Assembly: GCF_014762685.1 (NCBI RefSeq)
Contig: NZ_JABURM010000006.1
Location: 484,384 to 548,383, forward strand
From: Gracilimonas sp.
GTDB taxonomy: Bacteria; Bacteroidota; Rhodothermia; Balneolales; Balneolaceae
DNA: 64,000 bases
Reading direction: 5' to 3'
Position numbers and translations under genes: made by a program. Position 1 is the first letter of the stretch. Each line of letters opens with the position of its first letter. Below, one piece after another: positions 1 to 9,410 of the stretch. The notes under the pieces are model-generated. The model searched no databases. It saw only the letters and a program-made list of their open reading frames with translations, and was not told the origin of the DNA.

Positions 1-525
1 GTGATGTAAGTTATATACGATTTTTGTGTTTTTGAAAATGTCTTCGTCTTTATATAGTGTTTTCACTAAAAGCGGAGTTAATCCAGCCGGCCAGTCGTGG
101 CAATGGATAATATCCGGCTCCCAGCCGAGCTTAATAACTGTCTCGAGTACGCCTTTATTGTAGAAGGCAAGACGTTCGTCATTATCTTCATAAAATTCTT
201 CAGAATCCGGTTTCCTGAAAAGTCCCTTTCTCTTGAAGTAAGTGTCATTATCCAAAAAGTAAACCTGTAGCTTGGCATTAGGAATGCTGGCTACCTTAAT
301 TTTCATGGTTTCTACCTTGTCTCCTACTTCCACTTCAATACCGGAAAGGCGGATTACTTCGTGCAGCCTGTTCCTTCTGTCGTTAATAGTTCCGTATTTA
401 GGAAGCAGAATTCGAATTTCGAATCCTTTGTCTTGTAATGAAGCAGGTAAAAACCGAAGTAAATCGGCCGTATAAGTCATGCGTGCGAAAGGGGAAATTT
501 CTGCTGCAACGTAAAGAATTTTCAT
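1..525 (-). CDS. glgA: Glycogen/starch synthase, N-terminal part (runs off left edge)
   Basis: The frame opens at ATG 525 and stays open for 175 codons to the left edge, so the C-terminal glucosyltransferase lobe is missing. It begins MKILYVAAEISPFARM and later has IIHCHDWPAGLTPLL, the HDW signature of the GT5 synthase N-terminal Rossmann domain. GT5 enzymes elongate alpha-1,4-glucan from ADP- or UDP-glucose. The usual KxGG(L) nucleotide-sugar loop near the N-terminus is absent: the site reads FARMTYTADLL. Such divergence is known for GlgA of the Bacteroidota group. It is the last visible gene of a minus-strand operon, 19 bp after the phosphosulfolactate synthase homologue and downstream of malQ and glgB, which supports a glycogen role. 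Confidence 0.85.
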   Translation of the reverse strand, partial: MKILYVAAEISPFARMTYTADLLRFLPASLQDKGFEIRILLPKYGTINDRRNRLHEVIRLSGIEVEVGDKVETMKIKVASIPNAKLQVYFLDNDTYFKRKGLFRKPDSEEFYEDNDERLAFYNKGVLETVIKLGWEPDIIHCHDWPAGLTPLLVKTLYKDEDIFKNTKIVYNLHH

Positions 526-544
526 AAATATTAGCTCTCAGTGA

Positions 545-1366
545 TTACTCTTTGTTAGATATTGTATTACTGTCTTTCATAACTTTGTTTAGATCTTCAT
601 CGTCATCCAATGAGTAAAAATCCAACAGAGTGTCGCTCCTGAGACCAAGTCGTAAGGTTTCAACGGAAATGACGTCGGCAGGTTGAATGTTGCCAAGGTT
701 TACGTTACTTCCGAATTTACGAATGAACCAAACTTGTTGTTCTTTTTGAGGAGCTTCGAAAATTAACTTTTCTTCCGGAATTTGATCGGTTATTTCTTCT
801 ATTAACCCAGATCGAACTTCTCCATTAGGCCTGAAAACACCAACGGTTCCACTCTCACGGGCTTCACAAATAACTTTTTGAGCCCCGGCTTTTAATTCAT
901 TTTCAATGATTCTTACCCATTTGTATGGAGGAATAATATCGTTGGGGTTTTTACTTCCAACTTCTGAATAGACCGTAAACTCTTTACTCAGATCCTTTAT
1001 TATAGATTGCTTTCGGTCATCAGACAGCCAGATAGTTCCGTTTGAAACCTCTACGTGCTCAATGCCATAGTTTTTCATTAATGCAACATAACCATCCAGC
1101 TGATCCCTTAAGACATAAGCTTCAAATAAAGTACCACCAAAATAAACAGGAATATTAGCTTGTTGGTACACCGCAATCTTTTCTTCAAGATTTTGAGTTA
1201 CATACGAAGTTCCCCAACCCAGTTTTACCACATCAATGTAATTGGAGCTCGACTCTACAAAATCCTCAGCTTGCCGAACGCTATATCCTTTATCTAAGGC
1301 TAGGGTAAGCCCCTTTTTTCTTGGTTTATCAGTTCGATTAGGTAAGTGATTAAGTGAAAATGCCAT
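545..1366 (-). CDS. comA: Phosphosulfolactate synthase (ComA) family protein
   Basis: A 273-residue protein of the ComA TIM-barrel family. Characterised members add sulfite to phosphoenolpyruvate to make (2R)-phospho-3-sulfolactate, the first step toward coenzyme M or sulfolactate; the plant heat-stress protein HSA32 is a non-metabolic relative. Visible family features include KKGLTLALDKGYS, YIDVVKLGWGTS, IPVYFGGTLFEAY, EVSNGTIWLS, the acidic FTVYSEVGSKN strand and VICEARESGTVG. Length is normal for the family. No other sulfolactate or coenzyme M gene is visible nearby. It lies between malQ (74 bp) and glgA (19 bp) in the glycogen operon, an unexpected place. The actual product in this organism is not shown by the sequence. 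Confidence 0.8.
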   Translation of the reverse strand: MAFSLNHLPNRTDKPRKKGLTLALDKGYSVRQAEDFVESSSNYIDVVKLGWGTSYVTQNLEEKIAVYQQANIPVYFGGTLFEAYVLRDQLDGYVALMKNYGIEHVEVSNGTIWLSDDRKQSIIKDLSKEFTVYSEVGSKNPNDIIPPYKWVRIIENELKAGAQKVICEARESGTVGVFRPNGEVRSGLIEEITDQIPEEKLIFEAPQKEQQVWFIRKFGSNVNLGNIQPADVISVETLRLGLRSDTLLDFYSLDDDEDLNKVMKDSNTISNKE

Positions 1367-1440
1367 ATGTGTATGTTAAAATTTCTAAGCCTGAAATATA
1401 CAAAAACACAGTCTGTATATGAAATCAAGCATTTGTAAGG

Positions 1441-2946
1441 TTAAGTATTAGGTTTAATTTGTCTGTTACTTAGTTCTACAAGATGCTGAACTTGTTCTTC
1501 ATCAATATTATCTAACATTTCTGTAGTATATCTCCAAAGCCAGTTACCGGAGGATGTTCCGGGAATATTCATACGATGCGCGCTGTCTAATCCCATAAAA
1601 TCTTGCAGCGGGAATATAGCTTGATCTGAAACCGAAAGCATCCCTAATCGAATAAACTCCCAATGGATATTTTCGCCATTTGAACGAGTATATGTGCGTG
1701 CTCGGTGTTTTTCTTTCTCAGCAGTGGTATTGTACCAGCCTAATGCCGTGTCATTATCGTGCGTTCCTGAATAAGCTACGCTGTTTTGCGAATAATTGTG
1801 AGGCAAAAAACTGTTTGAAGAATCAGAATCGAAAGCAAACTGAATGATTTTCATGCCCGGAAAATTGTATTTATCCCGAAGCTTTTGCACACCTTCAGTC
1901 ATAAACCCAAGGTCTTCAGCAATAATGGGCAGTTCTCCACATTGTTCCAGGATGGTATCGAATAACTTCTCACCCGGCCCCTTTACCCAGCGGCCGTTCT
2001 CTGCTGTTTTTTCGGAGGCATTTACCTCCCAATAAGCATCAAACCCACGGAAATGATCGACCCGAATAGCATCACACGCATTAAACATATGCTTGAAGCG
2101 ATCTACCCACCAAGAAAACCCGTCTTTTTCAAGCTCATCCCATTTATATAAAGGATTGCCCCAAAGTTGTCCGGTTTCACTGAAATAGTCAGGGGGCACA
2201 CCCGCTACTAATTGACGGTTTCCCCCTTCGTCGACTTCAAAATACTTTGGGTTGGCCCAAACGTCGGCACTGTTGTGGTCTACAAAGATTGGAATATCCC
2301 CTACAACCCGAATTCTGCGTTCATTTGCATATTTTTTTAAGTCAATCCACTGATTGTTGAATTCAAATTGCAACCAGTACTGAAACTCGATTTCGTCCTG
2401 GAATTTTTCACGATATTTTTCGAGTGCTTTTGCCTTTCGCAAGGCAATATCATTATCCCAGGTATTCCAGGGCTGTTTGTCGTAATGGAGAGAACAAGCC
2501 ATAAACAACACATAGTCATCTAACCAATGTTTATTTTGAGCTTTAAAAGCATTGAAAGCTAGTTCTTCCTCCTCAATTTTCCGTTTATAAAAGCGCTCCG
2601 AAGCAAGTTTGTATACCCGGTCTTTATTCTCAAAAGAAGCTTCATAGTCTGCTACTGTTTCAGAGGGAAGCTGAATGGATTTAATTTCTTCTTGTGTGAG
2701 TAATCCTTTTTTATGAAGGATTTCCGGGCTGATAAGATAAACATTCCCTGCAAATGCAGAATAACTGGCATAAGGAGAATTTCCATATCCTGTAGGAGTG
2801 AGTGGCAATACTTGCCAAATGGTTTGATTGGTGCGTGTTAAAAAATCAATAAAATTACGGGCTTCAAATCCAAAGTCTCCCATACCATACTTTCCGGGAA
2901 ACGAGGTTGGATGAACTAAGCAGCCGCAAGATCGTGGAAACCTCAT
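1441..2946 (-). CDS. malQ: 4-alpha-glucanotransferase (amylomaltase, GH77)
   Basis: 501 residues, typical for bacterial MalQ. It disproportionates malto-oligosaccharides by transferring alpha-1,4-glucan segments in the cytoplasm. The GH77 start (LVHPTSFPGKYGMGDFG) is present. The nucleophile is Asp297 in AIRVDHFRGFDAYWEV, the acid/base is Glu344 in PIIAEDLGFMT, and the third carboxylate is Asp397 in YSGTHDNDTALGW. ATG 2946 lies 7 bp after the glgB stop codon, so the two genes are probably co-transcribed and cooperate in glycogen build-up and trimming. Confidence 0.95.
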   Translation of the reverse strand: MRFPRSCGCLVHPTSFPGKYGMGDFGFEARNFIDFLTRTNQTIWQVLPLTPTGYGNSPYASYSAFAGNVYLISPEILHKKGLLTQEEIKSIQLPSETVADYEASFENKDRVYKLASERFYKRKIEEEELAFNAFKAQNKHWLDDYVLFMACSLHYDKQPWNTWDNDIALRKAKALEKYREKFQDEIEFQYWLQFEFNNQWIDLKKYANERRIRVVGDIPIFVDHNSADVWANPKYFEVDEGGNRQLVAGVPPDYFSETGQLWGNPLYKWDELEKDGFSWWVDRFKHMFNACDAIRVDHFRGFDAYWEVNASEKTAENGRWVKGPGEKLFDTILEQCGELPIIAEDLGFMTEGVQKLRDKYNFPGMKIIQFAFDSDSSNSFLPHNYSQNSVAYSGTHDNDTALGWYNTTAEKEKHRARTYTRSNGENIHWEFIRLGMLSVSDQAIFPLQDFMGLDSAHRMNIPGTSSGNWLWRYTTEMLDNIDEEQVQHLVELSNRQIKPNT

Positions 2947-2953
2947 TTAATGT

Positions 2954-5155
2954 CTAACTCTTTGGTTTTAAGATTATACCGGCTAATGGCGGTACTGTTA
3001 TTGCGATATTGGCTTTTTGGCTGTGCCATTCCCCCCATTCTGCATGAATCTTACTGTCTCCGGCGTTACTGCCACCATAAAATTCAGAGTCGCTGTTCAT
3101 AAGCACTTCATATTCCCCTGCGTGAGGAACACCAACTTTATACCCATAATGCACTTTGGGGGTAAAATTCAAAATTACAACGATAAAATCTTCCGGGTCT
3201 TTTGCTCTCCGGATAAAGGAAATAATGCTGTTATCGGCATCGCTTATATCGATCCACTCAAATCCGCGCCAATCAAAATCTACTTCGTGCAGGGCTTTCT
3301 CTTGTTTATTAAGTCTGTTTAGATCTTTGAGCAAGAGTTTAAGTCCTTGATGTTTTTCCCACTCAAGTAAATGCCAGTCGAGGGATCGTGCTTCACTCCA
3401 CTCTGCCCATTGCCCAAACTCACTCCCCATAAAAAGCAGGTTCTTGCCCGGGTGGGCATACATGTATAAATAAAGTAAACGAAGGTTTGCGAATTTTTGC
3501 CAATCGTCGCCCGGCATTTTTGAAAGCATAGATTGCTTCATGTGGACAACTTCATCGTGAGAAAATGGAAGTGTAAAATGTTCTGAGAATGCGTATATCA
3601 AAGAAAAAGTCAATTGATCCTGATGGTACTTTCGGTAAAGAGGATCTTTTTCGATATATGTGAGGGTATCATTCATCCATCCCATATTCCATTTAAAGTC
3701 AAAGCCCAACCCCCCGGTTTCAGTAGGCCGGGAAACTCCTCCCCAAGAAGTGGACTCTTCAGCAAAAGTAATTACGCCGGGAAAATGGTGATGAACAGAA
3801 TCGTTGAATCTCCTTAAGAAATCGATAGCCTCAATATTTTCTCGTCCACCATATTTATTGGGAACCCATTCGCCTTCATCACGGGAATAATCCAGATAAA
3901 GCATAGAAGCTACTGCATCAACCCGAAGGCCGTCAATATGAAATTTTTCACACCAGTAAATGGCATTTGAGATCAAGAAGTTTTGCACCTCCGTTCTCCC
4001 GAAATTGAAAATGCAGGTTCCCCAATCTTTATGTTCACCTTTTCGGGGATCGTCATGTTCAAAGAGGCCAGTGCCATCAAAACGGCGAAGTCCATGATCG
4101 TCTTTAGCAAAGTGAGCGGGCACCCAGTCCAAAATAACACCAATACCCGCCTGATGGCATTGATCAACAAAATACATGAAATCTTCAGGCGTGCCAAAAC
4201 GGCTTGTCGGTGCAAAGTAACCGGTGATCTGATACCCCCAGGAAGGATCATAAGGATGCTCTGCAATGGGCATCAGCTCAACATGGGTATATCCAAGATC
4301 TTTCAAGTATGGAACGAGTTGGTCTGCCGTTTCTCTGTAAGTTAAGAATCCGGGTTCTTTTCCAACTTTACGGCGCCACGAGCCCAGGTGTATTTCGTAA
4401 ATAGAGATTGGCTGACTATACCCTTGGTTTTTCTCTCGAGATTTAAGCCATTTGTCATCATTCCAGGAATAATTCTCAATGTTAGAGACAATTGAAGCTG
4501 TCCCCGGGCGTAACTCTGAATAGAAAGCAAATGGGTCGGCTTTTTTTAGCGGCGGATCTTGAACAGGGGATTTAATTTCATATTTATAATAATCTCCGCT
4601 CCTGACATGTGGAATAAAAAGCTCCCAAATTCCCTGATCGTGAAATTTACGCATTCGGTGGACACGACCATCCCAGCCGTTAAATTCGCCAATTACACTG
4701 ACTCGTGTAGCTTCGGGAGCAGTTACCACGAAATGGGTTCCGTCAACCCCATTAATACTTCGCTCATGGGCTCCCATAAACTCATAAGCCTGATGGTGAT
4801 TCCCTTCCCCCCAAAGCTGAAGGTCAAAATCACTGATTAATGAATTAAATTGATAGGCATCGGTGATAGTAAATGTTTTCCCTTTGTGCGGAGTAATTTC
4901 CAGTTTATAATTAAAACGATTTTTGCGCCTGGAAAAAACTTTTTCAAAAAGGCCCTCTTCCGATATTTGAGTCAGTTCATACTTCTTTTTACCAATAACG
5001 GCCGTTACAGATTTAGCTTCTGGGCGAAAAGTCCGCAGTACTAATTTTGTTTTATCGGCAACGTCAACTTCATGCAGTCCTAAAACCGAAAAAGGATCAC
5101 CATGTGATCCGTCTGACAGGGAAGTAATAATTTCTTTTGTAAGTGTAGAACTCAT
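2954..5155 (-). CDS. glgB: 1,4-alpha-glucan branching enzyme (GH13)
   Basis: 733 residues counted from ATG 5155; a GTG one codon upstream (5158) is the alternative. It introduces alpha-1,6 branches into glycogen. Order of domains: an N-terminal GlgB-specific module, a CBM48 module ([20 protein letters not shown], about residues 142-162), the GH13 catalytic barrel, and an all-beta C-terminal domain. Catalytic Asp is near 413 ([14 protein letters not shown]), Glu near 466 ([12 protein letters not shown]) and the transition-state Asp near 534 ([11 protein letters not shown]). It is the promoter-proximal gene of the operon glgB-malQ-comA-glgA. It diverges from the permease at 5259 across a 103-bp gap in which I found no clear promoter. 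Confidence 0.96.
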   Translation of the reverse strand: MSSTLTKEIITSLSDGSHGDPFSVLGLHEVDVADKTKLVLRTFRPEAKSVTAVIGKKKYELTQISEEGLFEKVFSRRKNRFNYKLEITPHKGKTFTITDAYQFNSLISDFDLQLWGEGNHHQAYEFMGAHERSINGVDGTHFVVTAPEATRVSVIGEFNGWDGRVHRMRKFHDQGIWELFIPHVRSGDYYKYEIKSPVQDPPLKKADPFAFYSELRPGTASIVSNIENYSWNDDKWLKSREKNQGYSQPISIYEIHLGSWRRKVGKEPGFLTYRETADQLVPYLKDLGYTHVELMPIAEHPYDPSWGYQITGYFAPTSRFGTPEDFMYFVDQCHQAGIGVILDWVPAHFAKDDHGLRRFDGTGLFEHDDPRKGEHKDWGTCIFNFGRTEVQNFLISNAIYWCEKFHIDGLRVDAVASMLYLDYSRDEGEWVPNKYGGRENIEAIDFLRRFNDSVHHHFPGVITFAEESTSWGGVSRPTETGGLGFDFKWNMGWMNDTLTYIEKDPLYRKYHQDQLTFSLIYAFSEHFTLPFSHDEVVHMKQSMLSKMPGDDWQKFANLRLLYLYMYAHPGKNLLFMGSEFGQWAEWSEARSLDWHLLEWEKHQGLKLLLKDLNRLNKQEKALHEVDFDWRGFEWIDISDADNSIISFIRRAKDPEDFIVVILNFTPKVHYGYKVGVPHAGEYEVLMNSDSEFYGGSNAGDSKIHAEWGEWHSQKANIAITVPPLAGIILKPKS

Positions 5156-5258
5156 CACCGTTATTGGATTAGAAAGGGCGATAAAGATACTAAAAGTTTA
5201 TGAAATGTATGTGTTCATTTAAAGTGCTTTCAATTGCTTGATTATATATTTTGGGTCT

Positions 5259-6485
5259 ATGAATAATTCCGGATTTATTGCAAGGCGATATCTGTTTTCC
5301 CGAAAACATATATCGCTGATTTCCACACTTACCTTTATTAGTATTACCGGTATAACTATCGGTACGGCCCTGCTCATTGTGGTTCTGTCTGTATTCAATG
5401 GTTTTTTTGATGTAATCAAAAGCTTCTTGCTTTCTTATGATCCTGATGTAAGAATAGAAGCATCCGGTGCTGAGACCTTCGCACAGAATGAGAAAAAAAT
5501 GGAGCAAATACGCTCACTCCCAGAAGTGCGAATTATATCTCCTTATGTAGAAGGGAAGGCATTGTTGGCTTTAGAGGGCATCCAGAATGAAGTTGTGGAT
5601 GTCAAAGGTATAGAGCGGGAGTTGTTTTTTCAGTTGGTCGACATTGAAAAAAGCGTAACAACAGGTGTATTTGATGTTTCAGTACGAGATAAAACCCCGG
5701 GTATTATCATTCATGAAGAACTCAAAAACCGCTTGAGACTTAATATAGGAGATGACATTGCCTTATTGAGCGCGGCAGGCATGAAAAATGCCCTTACTCA
5801 AATAACGGTTCCCCAAACCTATCGGTTTGACTTACGCGGGGCATATTTTTTACAACAGGTAGCCGGCGGACCTAAAGTATTTGTGGATATTGAAGCCGCA
5901 AAAAGGCTTTTTCGTGTTCGAAATGGAATTACAGGAATGGATATAAAACTTCACAATAATGAAGATGCGGAACAGGTAAAAGGGAAATTATCGACAATAC
6001 TTGGAGACGATTTCGAAATTTCTACATGGTATGATCTTCAGAAACCTTTATACGATGTCATGTACCTGGAGAAATGGGGTTCCTTTGTGGTTTTAATTCT
6101 TATAGTAATTGTCGCCGTGCTGAATATCATAGGATCATTGACAATGATTGTAATTCAAAAACAGCGAGATATTGGGATTTTGATGTCGATGGGATACAGT
6201 AAAAAAGGCATCAAGTCTATTTTTAGGAAGCAAGGGTTATATATTGGATTAATTGGCTGCGGTATTGGAGGAACCCTCGGCTTATTGTTAAGCTGGGCAC
6301 AGATGAAATTTGGATTGGTTAAGCTTTCATCCGCGTTTATTATTGATGCCTATCCGGTGCAAATAAGTCCGGTTGACGTGACGATAATTTTAACAGCCAG
6401 CTTACTGCTTTGCGTATTGGCCAGTTGGTATCCTGCACATCGGGCCGCTCAAGTTCAGCCGGCAGATGCCGTTCGATATGAATGA
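5259..6485 (+). CDS. ABC transporter permease, LolC/LolE-like (FtsX/MacB fold)
   Basis: 408 residues from ATG 5259; the TTG at 5238 would only add seven residues. Family members form the membrane part of lipoprotein-releasing (LolCDE) or related ABC exporters. Layout: one N-terminal membrane segment (about 19-42), a large periplasmic domain (about 45-270), then three membrane segments in the last 130 residues. The opening FIARRYLFSRKHISLIS and the FtsX block with RDIGILMSMGYSKKGI are typical of LolC/E. No ATPase gene is adjacent, so the partner must be elsewhere. LolC/E versus another FtsX-type exporter cannot be decided from sequence alone. Confidence 0.88.
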   Translation: MNNSGFIARRYLFSRKHISLISTLTFISITGITIGTALLIVVLSVFNGFFDVIKSFLLSYDPDVRIEASGAETFAQNEKKMEQIRSLPEVRIISPYVEGKALLALEGIQNEVVDVKGIERELFFQLVDIEKSVTTGVFDVSVRDKTPGIIIHEELKNRLRLNIGDDIALLSAAGMKNALTQITVPQTYRFDLRGAYFLQQVAGGPKVFVDIEAAKRLFRVRNGITGMDIKLHNNEDAEQVKGKLSTILGDDFEISTWYDLQKPLYDVMYLEKWGSFVVLILIVIVAVLNIIGSLTMIVIQKQRDIGILMSMGYSKKGIKSIFRKQGLYIGLIGCGIGGTLGLLLSWAQMKFGLVKLSSAFIIDAYPVQISPVDVTIILTASLLLCVLASWYPAHRAAQVQPADAVRYE

Positions 6486-6507
6486 GATAATGTATAATGT
6501 TGAGTTT

Positions 6508-6540
6508 TAAATGTTAAATAATGGACTCATTTAACATTTA
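6508..6540. repeat. Perfect 12-bp inverted repeat between convergent genes
   Basis: TAAATGTTAAAT (6508-6519) is repeated inverted at 6529-6540 with a 9-nt loop. It sits between the 3' ends of the permease and the MurF-like gene, so it could act as a weak bidirectional terminator. The stem is very AT-rich and has no long T-run, so it may instead be one of the word-repeats seen in many gaps of this window. Confidence 0.6.
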
Positions 6541-6562
6541 GCATTCAATAATTTAAAATTAC

Positions 6563-8251
6563 TTACTCATTATATACATCCGGGAGATCGTTTTCGTAGA
6601 GAATGATATCTCCGGGGCGCGCATGTTTTTGAACCAGTTCATTGGCTTCAAACAAAGAATTGACGACCCGGACATTTAAAGAAGCAGAGTCTTTTGATTT
6701 AATTCCCTCCAAGATAGGTTGCACCCTTTCCTCACCAACCAACACAACAAAATCCAGGTTGGCTTTAGCTATGGTTTCTCCAAATTTATAGTTTTCTTCA
6801 GCTTCAATTTCTCCTAATTCTATCATGCCCGGAGTGATAATTATGCGCTGCCCGGAGTTAAATTGTGAAAGAATTTCAACGGCATTTTTAGCCCCAACAG
6901 GATTAGAGTTGAAGGCATCGTCAATTACAAAAATATCCCCCTGTTGTTTCAATTCAAGGCGATGTTCAATAGGTTTAATATTTGCCGCGGCTATAGCCAT
7001 GGTCTTCAGGCGAATCCCAAAATGGCTGGCTACTCCCACCGCCAGCAATAAATTCTGCACATTATGAGCGCCCAAGAGCTTCGTTTGGAAGTGCTCTTTG
7101 TAATCTCCTGCCTGAACATCAAATTCCATACCTGAAGTGCCGTAAGAAATGGAGCTTCCGCGAATTTCACCGTGTTCCAGTCCTGCTAAAATGCGGGAAA
7201 TTTCAGGCCGACCGGCTCCCATTTTAGCAACCCGACTATCATCTGCATTTAAGACAGCAACATCACCCTCCGCCAGGTTATCCACTAAGGTGCCTTTTTC
7301 TTTGGCAATTACATCTTGTGAGCCGAATGTTTCTAAGTGAGCAACCCCAACATTTGTAATTACTGCGATATCAGGTTTCGCTATATCGCATAACTCCTGA
7401 ATGTTTCCTTTATACCGAGCCCCCATTTCCAGGATCAGGATTTGATGGTGAGATTGCAGGTCGTTGTTAATTACTTTGCAAATTCCCATTGGAGTATTAT
7501 AGCTGCCGGGTGTTGAGCATACGCTGTAACGCTCTTTCAGTAAATCCCGGATCATAAATTTAGTGCTGGTTTTTCCATAGCTTCCGGTGATGGCTATTAC
7601 CTTTAGATCCGGCATAGAAGCCAGCTTTGCCCGGGCTTGTTTCTTAAATCCTTTTTGAATGTATTTTTCAACTGGTTTGGTAGTCAGGCCTGCTAAAAGG
7701 AGATAAAAAGGAATAAATGCGGCTCCAAACCCCCATCCGATCAGCAGCATTAATAAATCAAAAGAAAGGAGTCCTGTAAAATGATTCGGGAGAGGAAGGT
7801 TTAAAAATGGGAGGGTTCCTGTGAAACTCATATAAGTGAACAAGCCGGGGAAAAGAGAAGATAAAGTTACAAACGGAACCAGCAGTCGTTTAACCCGTGA
7901 AGTATAAATTAAGGGTTTTTTTACCTTTTTAGGACGGTATCGCGCAACGGAGCCAAACCAATAAAAGGTAAAAACAAAGAAAACAAGACTGAGGGAAGTA
8001 TAAGTGATGGTTTCAAAAACCCACTCATCAAACCAAAGTAAAAGAAAAATGAAAATGTTGATTAGGGCAATGTTGGAAGGAATGATTTTTTCGTCCCAAT
8101 GAGCTTTCATCCACTGCCAGAACTCGTTGTTTTTATAGCCAACTTGTTGATAAGAGTGCAGAAAAAAGCGCATGCGATACCAAGTGTACCGTAGAAATAC
8201 GAGACAAAAAAGAATAGCGCCGACATTAAGAAGCGTGTAATACCAACTCAA
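6563..8251 (-). CDS. Membrane-anchored Mur ligase, MurF-like
   Basis: 562 residues from a TTG start at 8251. The start is placed there because the first hydrophobic segment begins immediately. Residues 1-200 hold about five membrane segments (roughly 4-22, 58-75, 80-100, 122-145 and 160-188). The rest is a Mur ligase: P-loop AITGSYGKTSTK (about 220-231), ILEMGARYKGNI, ITNVGVAHLETFGS, HRLELK and IDDAFNSNPVGAKNAVE. The catalytic part most resembles MurF, which adds D-Ala-D-Ala to UDP-MurNAc-tripeptide. Soluble MurF lacks the membrane half. No other division or cell-wall gene is adjacent, so it could be the only MurF or a specialised paralogue. Confidence 0.82.
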   Translation of the reverse strand: MSWYYTLLNVGAILFCLVFLRYTWYRMRFFLHSYQQVGYKNNEFWQWMKAHWDEKIIPSNIALINIFIFLLLWFDEWVFETITYTSLSLVFFVFTFYWFGSVARYRPKKVKKPLIYTSRVKRLLVPFVTLSSLFPGLFTYMSFTGTLPFLNLPLPNHFTGLLSFDLLMLLIGWGFGAAFIPFYLLLAGLTTKPVEKYIQKGFKKQARAKLASMPDLKVIAITGSYGKTSTKFMIRDLLKERYSVCSTPGSYNTPMGICKVINNDLQSHHQILILEMGARYKGNIQELCDIAKPDIAVITNVGVAHLETFGSQDVIAKEKGTLVDNLAEGDVAVLNADDSRVAKMGAGRPEISRILAGLEHGEIRGSSISYGTSGMEFDVQAGDYKEHFQTKLLGAHNVQNLLLAVGVASHFGIRLKTMAIAAANIKPIEHRLELKQQGDIFVIDDAFNSNPVGAKNAVEILSQFNSGQRIIITPGMIELGEIEAEENYKFGETIAKANLDFVVLVGEERVQPILEGIKSKDSASLNVRVVNSLFEANELVQKHARPGDIILYENDLPDVYNE

Positions 8252-8289
8252 ATTAGTAAGGTTTAGTTAAAAGGTTAATAGCCGCCGGG

Positions 8290-8351
8290 GAATATAAGGA
8301 AGGTATGAATTAGGCAGAGAGTCGAAATCGATTCATAACCTTCCTATATTC
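8290..8351. repeat. Imperfect 21-bp inverted repeat between divergent genes
   Basis: The arm at 8290-8310 (starting GAATATAAGGAAGG) matches the reverse complement of 8331-8351 apart from one inserted and one deleted base. The loop is 20 nt. It lies between the start of the MurF-like gene (minus) and that of the nucleotidyltransferase (plus). It could be an operator for either gene or a transcribed hairpin in the nucleotidyltransferase leader. Confidence 0.6.
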
Positions 8352-8395
8352 ACCGTCACTTCAACAAAATTGTTTCAAAAATCGAAAACAAATAT

Positions 8396-9400
8396 ATGAA
8401 ATTAATTATCCCGATGGCCGGCCGAGGAACTCGTGTTCGTCCACATTCGCATACTGTACCCAAACCGCTCTTGCCCGTTGCAGGAACTATGATTATTGAG
8501 CGCATTGTGGAAACCTTTAACCGCACACTTGATCGTAAAATTGATGAAATTGTGTACATACTCGGGCCTGATTTTGGTGAAGATATCAAACAACCCCTCC
8601 GTGAAATGAGCAAACGGCATGATGCCAAAGCTATTTTTGAAGTGCAGGCCGAGGCATTGGGAACTGCCCACGCTGTTTCTTGCGCCAATGAGCATTTGGA
8701 TGGCGAAGTAATAATTGCTTTTGCTGATACTATTTTTGACAGTGAAAAACCTTTTGATCTTGGTGAGGCAGATAGTGTAATCTGGCTAAAAAAGGTGGAA
8801 GATCCATCTCGTTTTGGGGTTGCGGTATATGAAGGGGATACAATCACCGGATTTGTAGAAAAACCGGAAGAATTTATCTCAGACTTAGCCATTATAGGGG
8901 TTTATTATTTCAAGAGCGGAAATGCTCTTAAGGAGAAAATTAATGAGGTAATTGAGAAAGACATGAAAGGGCCGGGGGGAGAATACTTCTTAACTGCTGC
9001 TTTGGATATGATGATCAAAGAAGGTAAAGTCTTTAAAACAGCTACTGTTGACGAGTGGTTGGACTGCGGAACCTTACCTGCCTGGCTCGAAACCACCGGC
9101 ATTATAACAGAAAAAGAGTTTGATGACATCGATGTTTACAAGTATCCTGACTCTAAAATCATACCTCCTGTTTTTATCGGGGAAGGAGTAGAAATCAAAA
9201 ACAGCACCATTGGCCCGAAAGTAAGCATAGAAGCCAACACGGTGATTAAAAACTCTAAATTAGATAACTGCATTATTCGCAACAACGCCACCCTGGAAAA
9301 TGTGGAAACTTCAGGATCTACTATTGGTGCCCATACTTTACTCAAAAATGTGAAGGGAAAAGTGGATGTAGGAGACCACAGCGTGCTGAACATTGAATAG
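8396..9400 (+). CDS. Sugar-1-phosphate nucleotidyltransferase
   Basis: 334 residues. Such enzymes activate a sugar 1-phosphate with NTP for polysaccharide or cell-envelope synthesis. The N-terminal nucleotidyltransferase domain (about 1-235) starts MKLIIPMAGRGTRVRPHS and has PKPLLPVAGTMII, the G-x-G-T-R-x-R-P...PKP signature, plus GTAHAV, IIAFADTIFD, GFVEKPEE and EWLDCGTLP. The last 80 residues are hexapeptide repeats of a left-handed beta helix (FIGEGVEIKNSTIGPKVSI and following). The fusion resembles GlmU- or RmlA-long-type proteins, but substrates cannot be assigned. It is monocistronic, diverging from the MurF-like gene. Confidence 0.9.
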   Translation: MKLIIPMAGRGTRVRPHSHTVPKPLLPVAGTMIIERIVETFNRTLDRKIDEIVYILGPDFGEDIKQPLREMSKRHDAKAIFEVQAEALGTAHAVSCANEHLDGEVIIAFADTIFDSEKPFDLGEADSVIWLKKVEDPSRFGVAVYEGDTITGFVEKPEEFISDLAIIGVYYFKSGNALKEKINEVIEKDMKGPGGEYFLTAALDMMIKEGKVFKTATVDEWLDCGTLPAWLETTGIITEKEFDDIDVYKYPDSKIIPPVFIGEGVEIKNSTIGPKVSIEANTVIKNSKLDNCIIRNNATLENVETSGSTIGAHTLLKNVKGKVDVGDHSVLNIE

Positions 9401-9410
9401 GAAGAATTAA

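Noticed and set aside
3983-4345. 120-codon plus-strand frame inside glgB
   Set aside because: Complete overlap with a well-conserved gene on the other strand and no family resemblance. It is a shadow frame.
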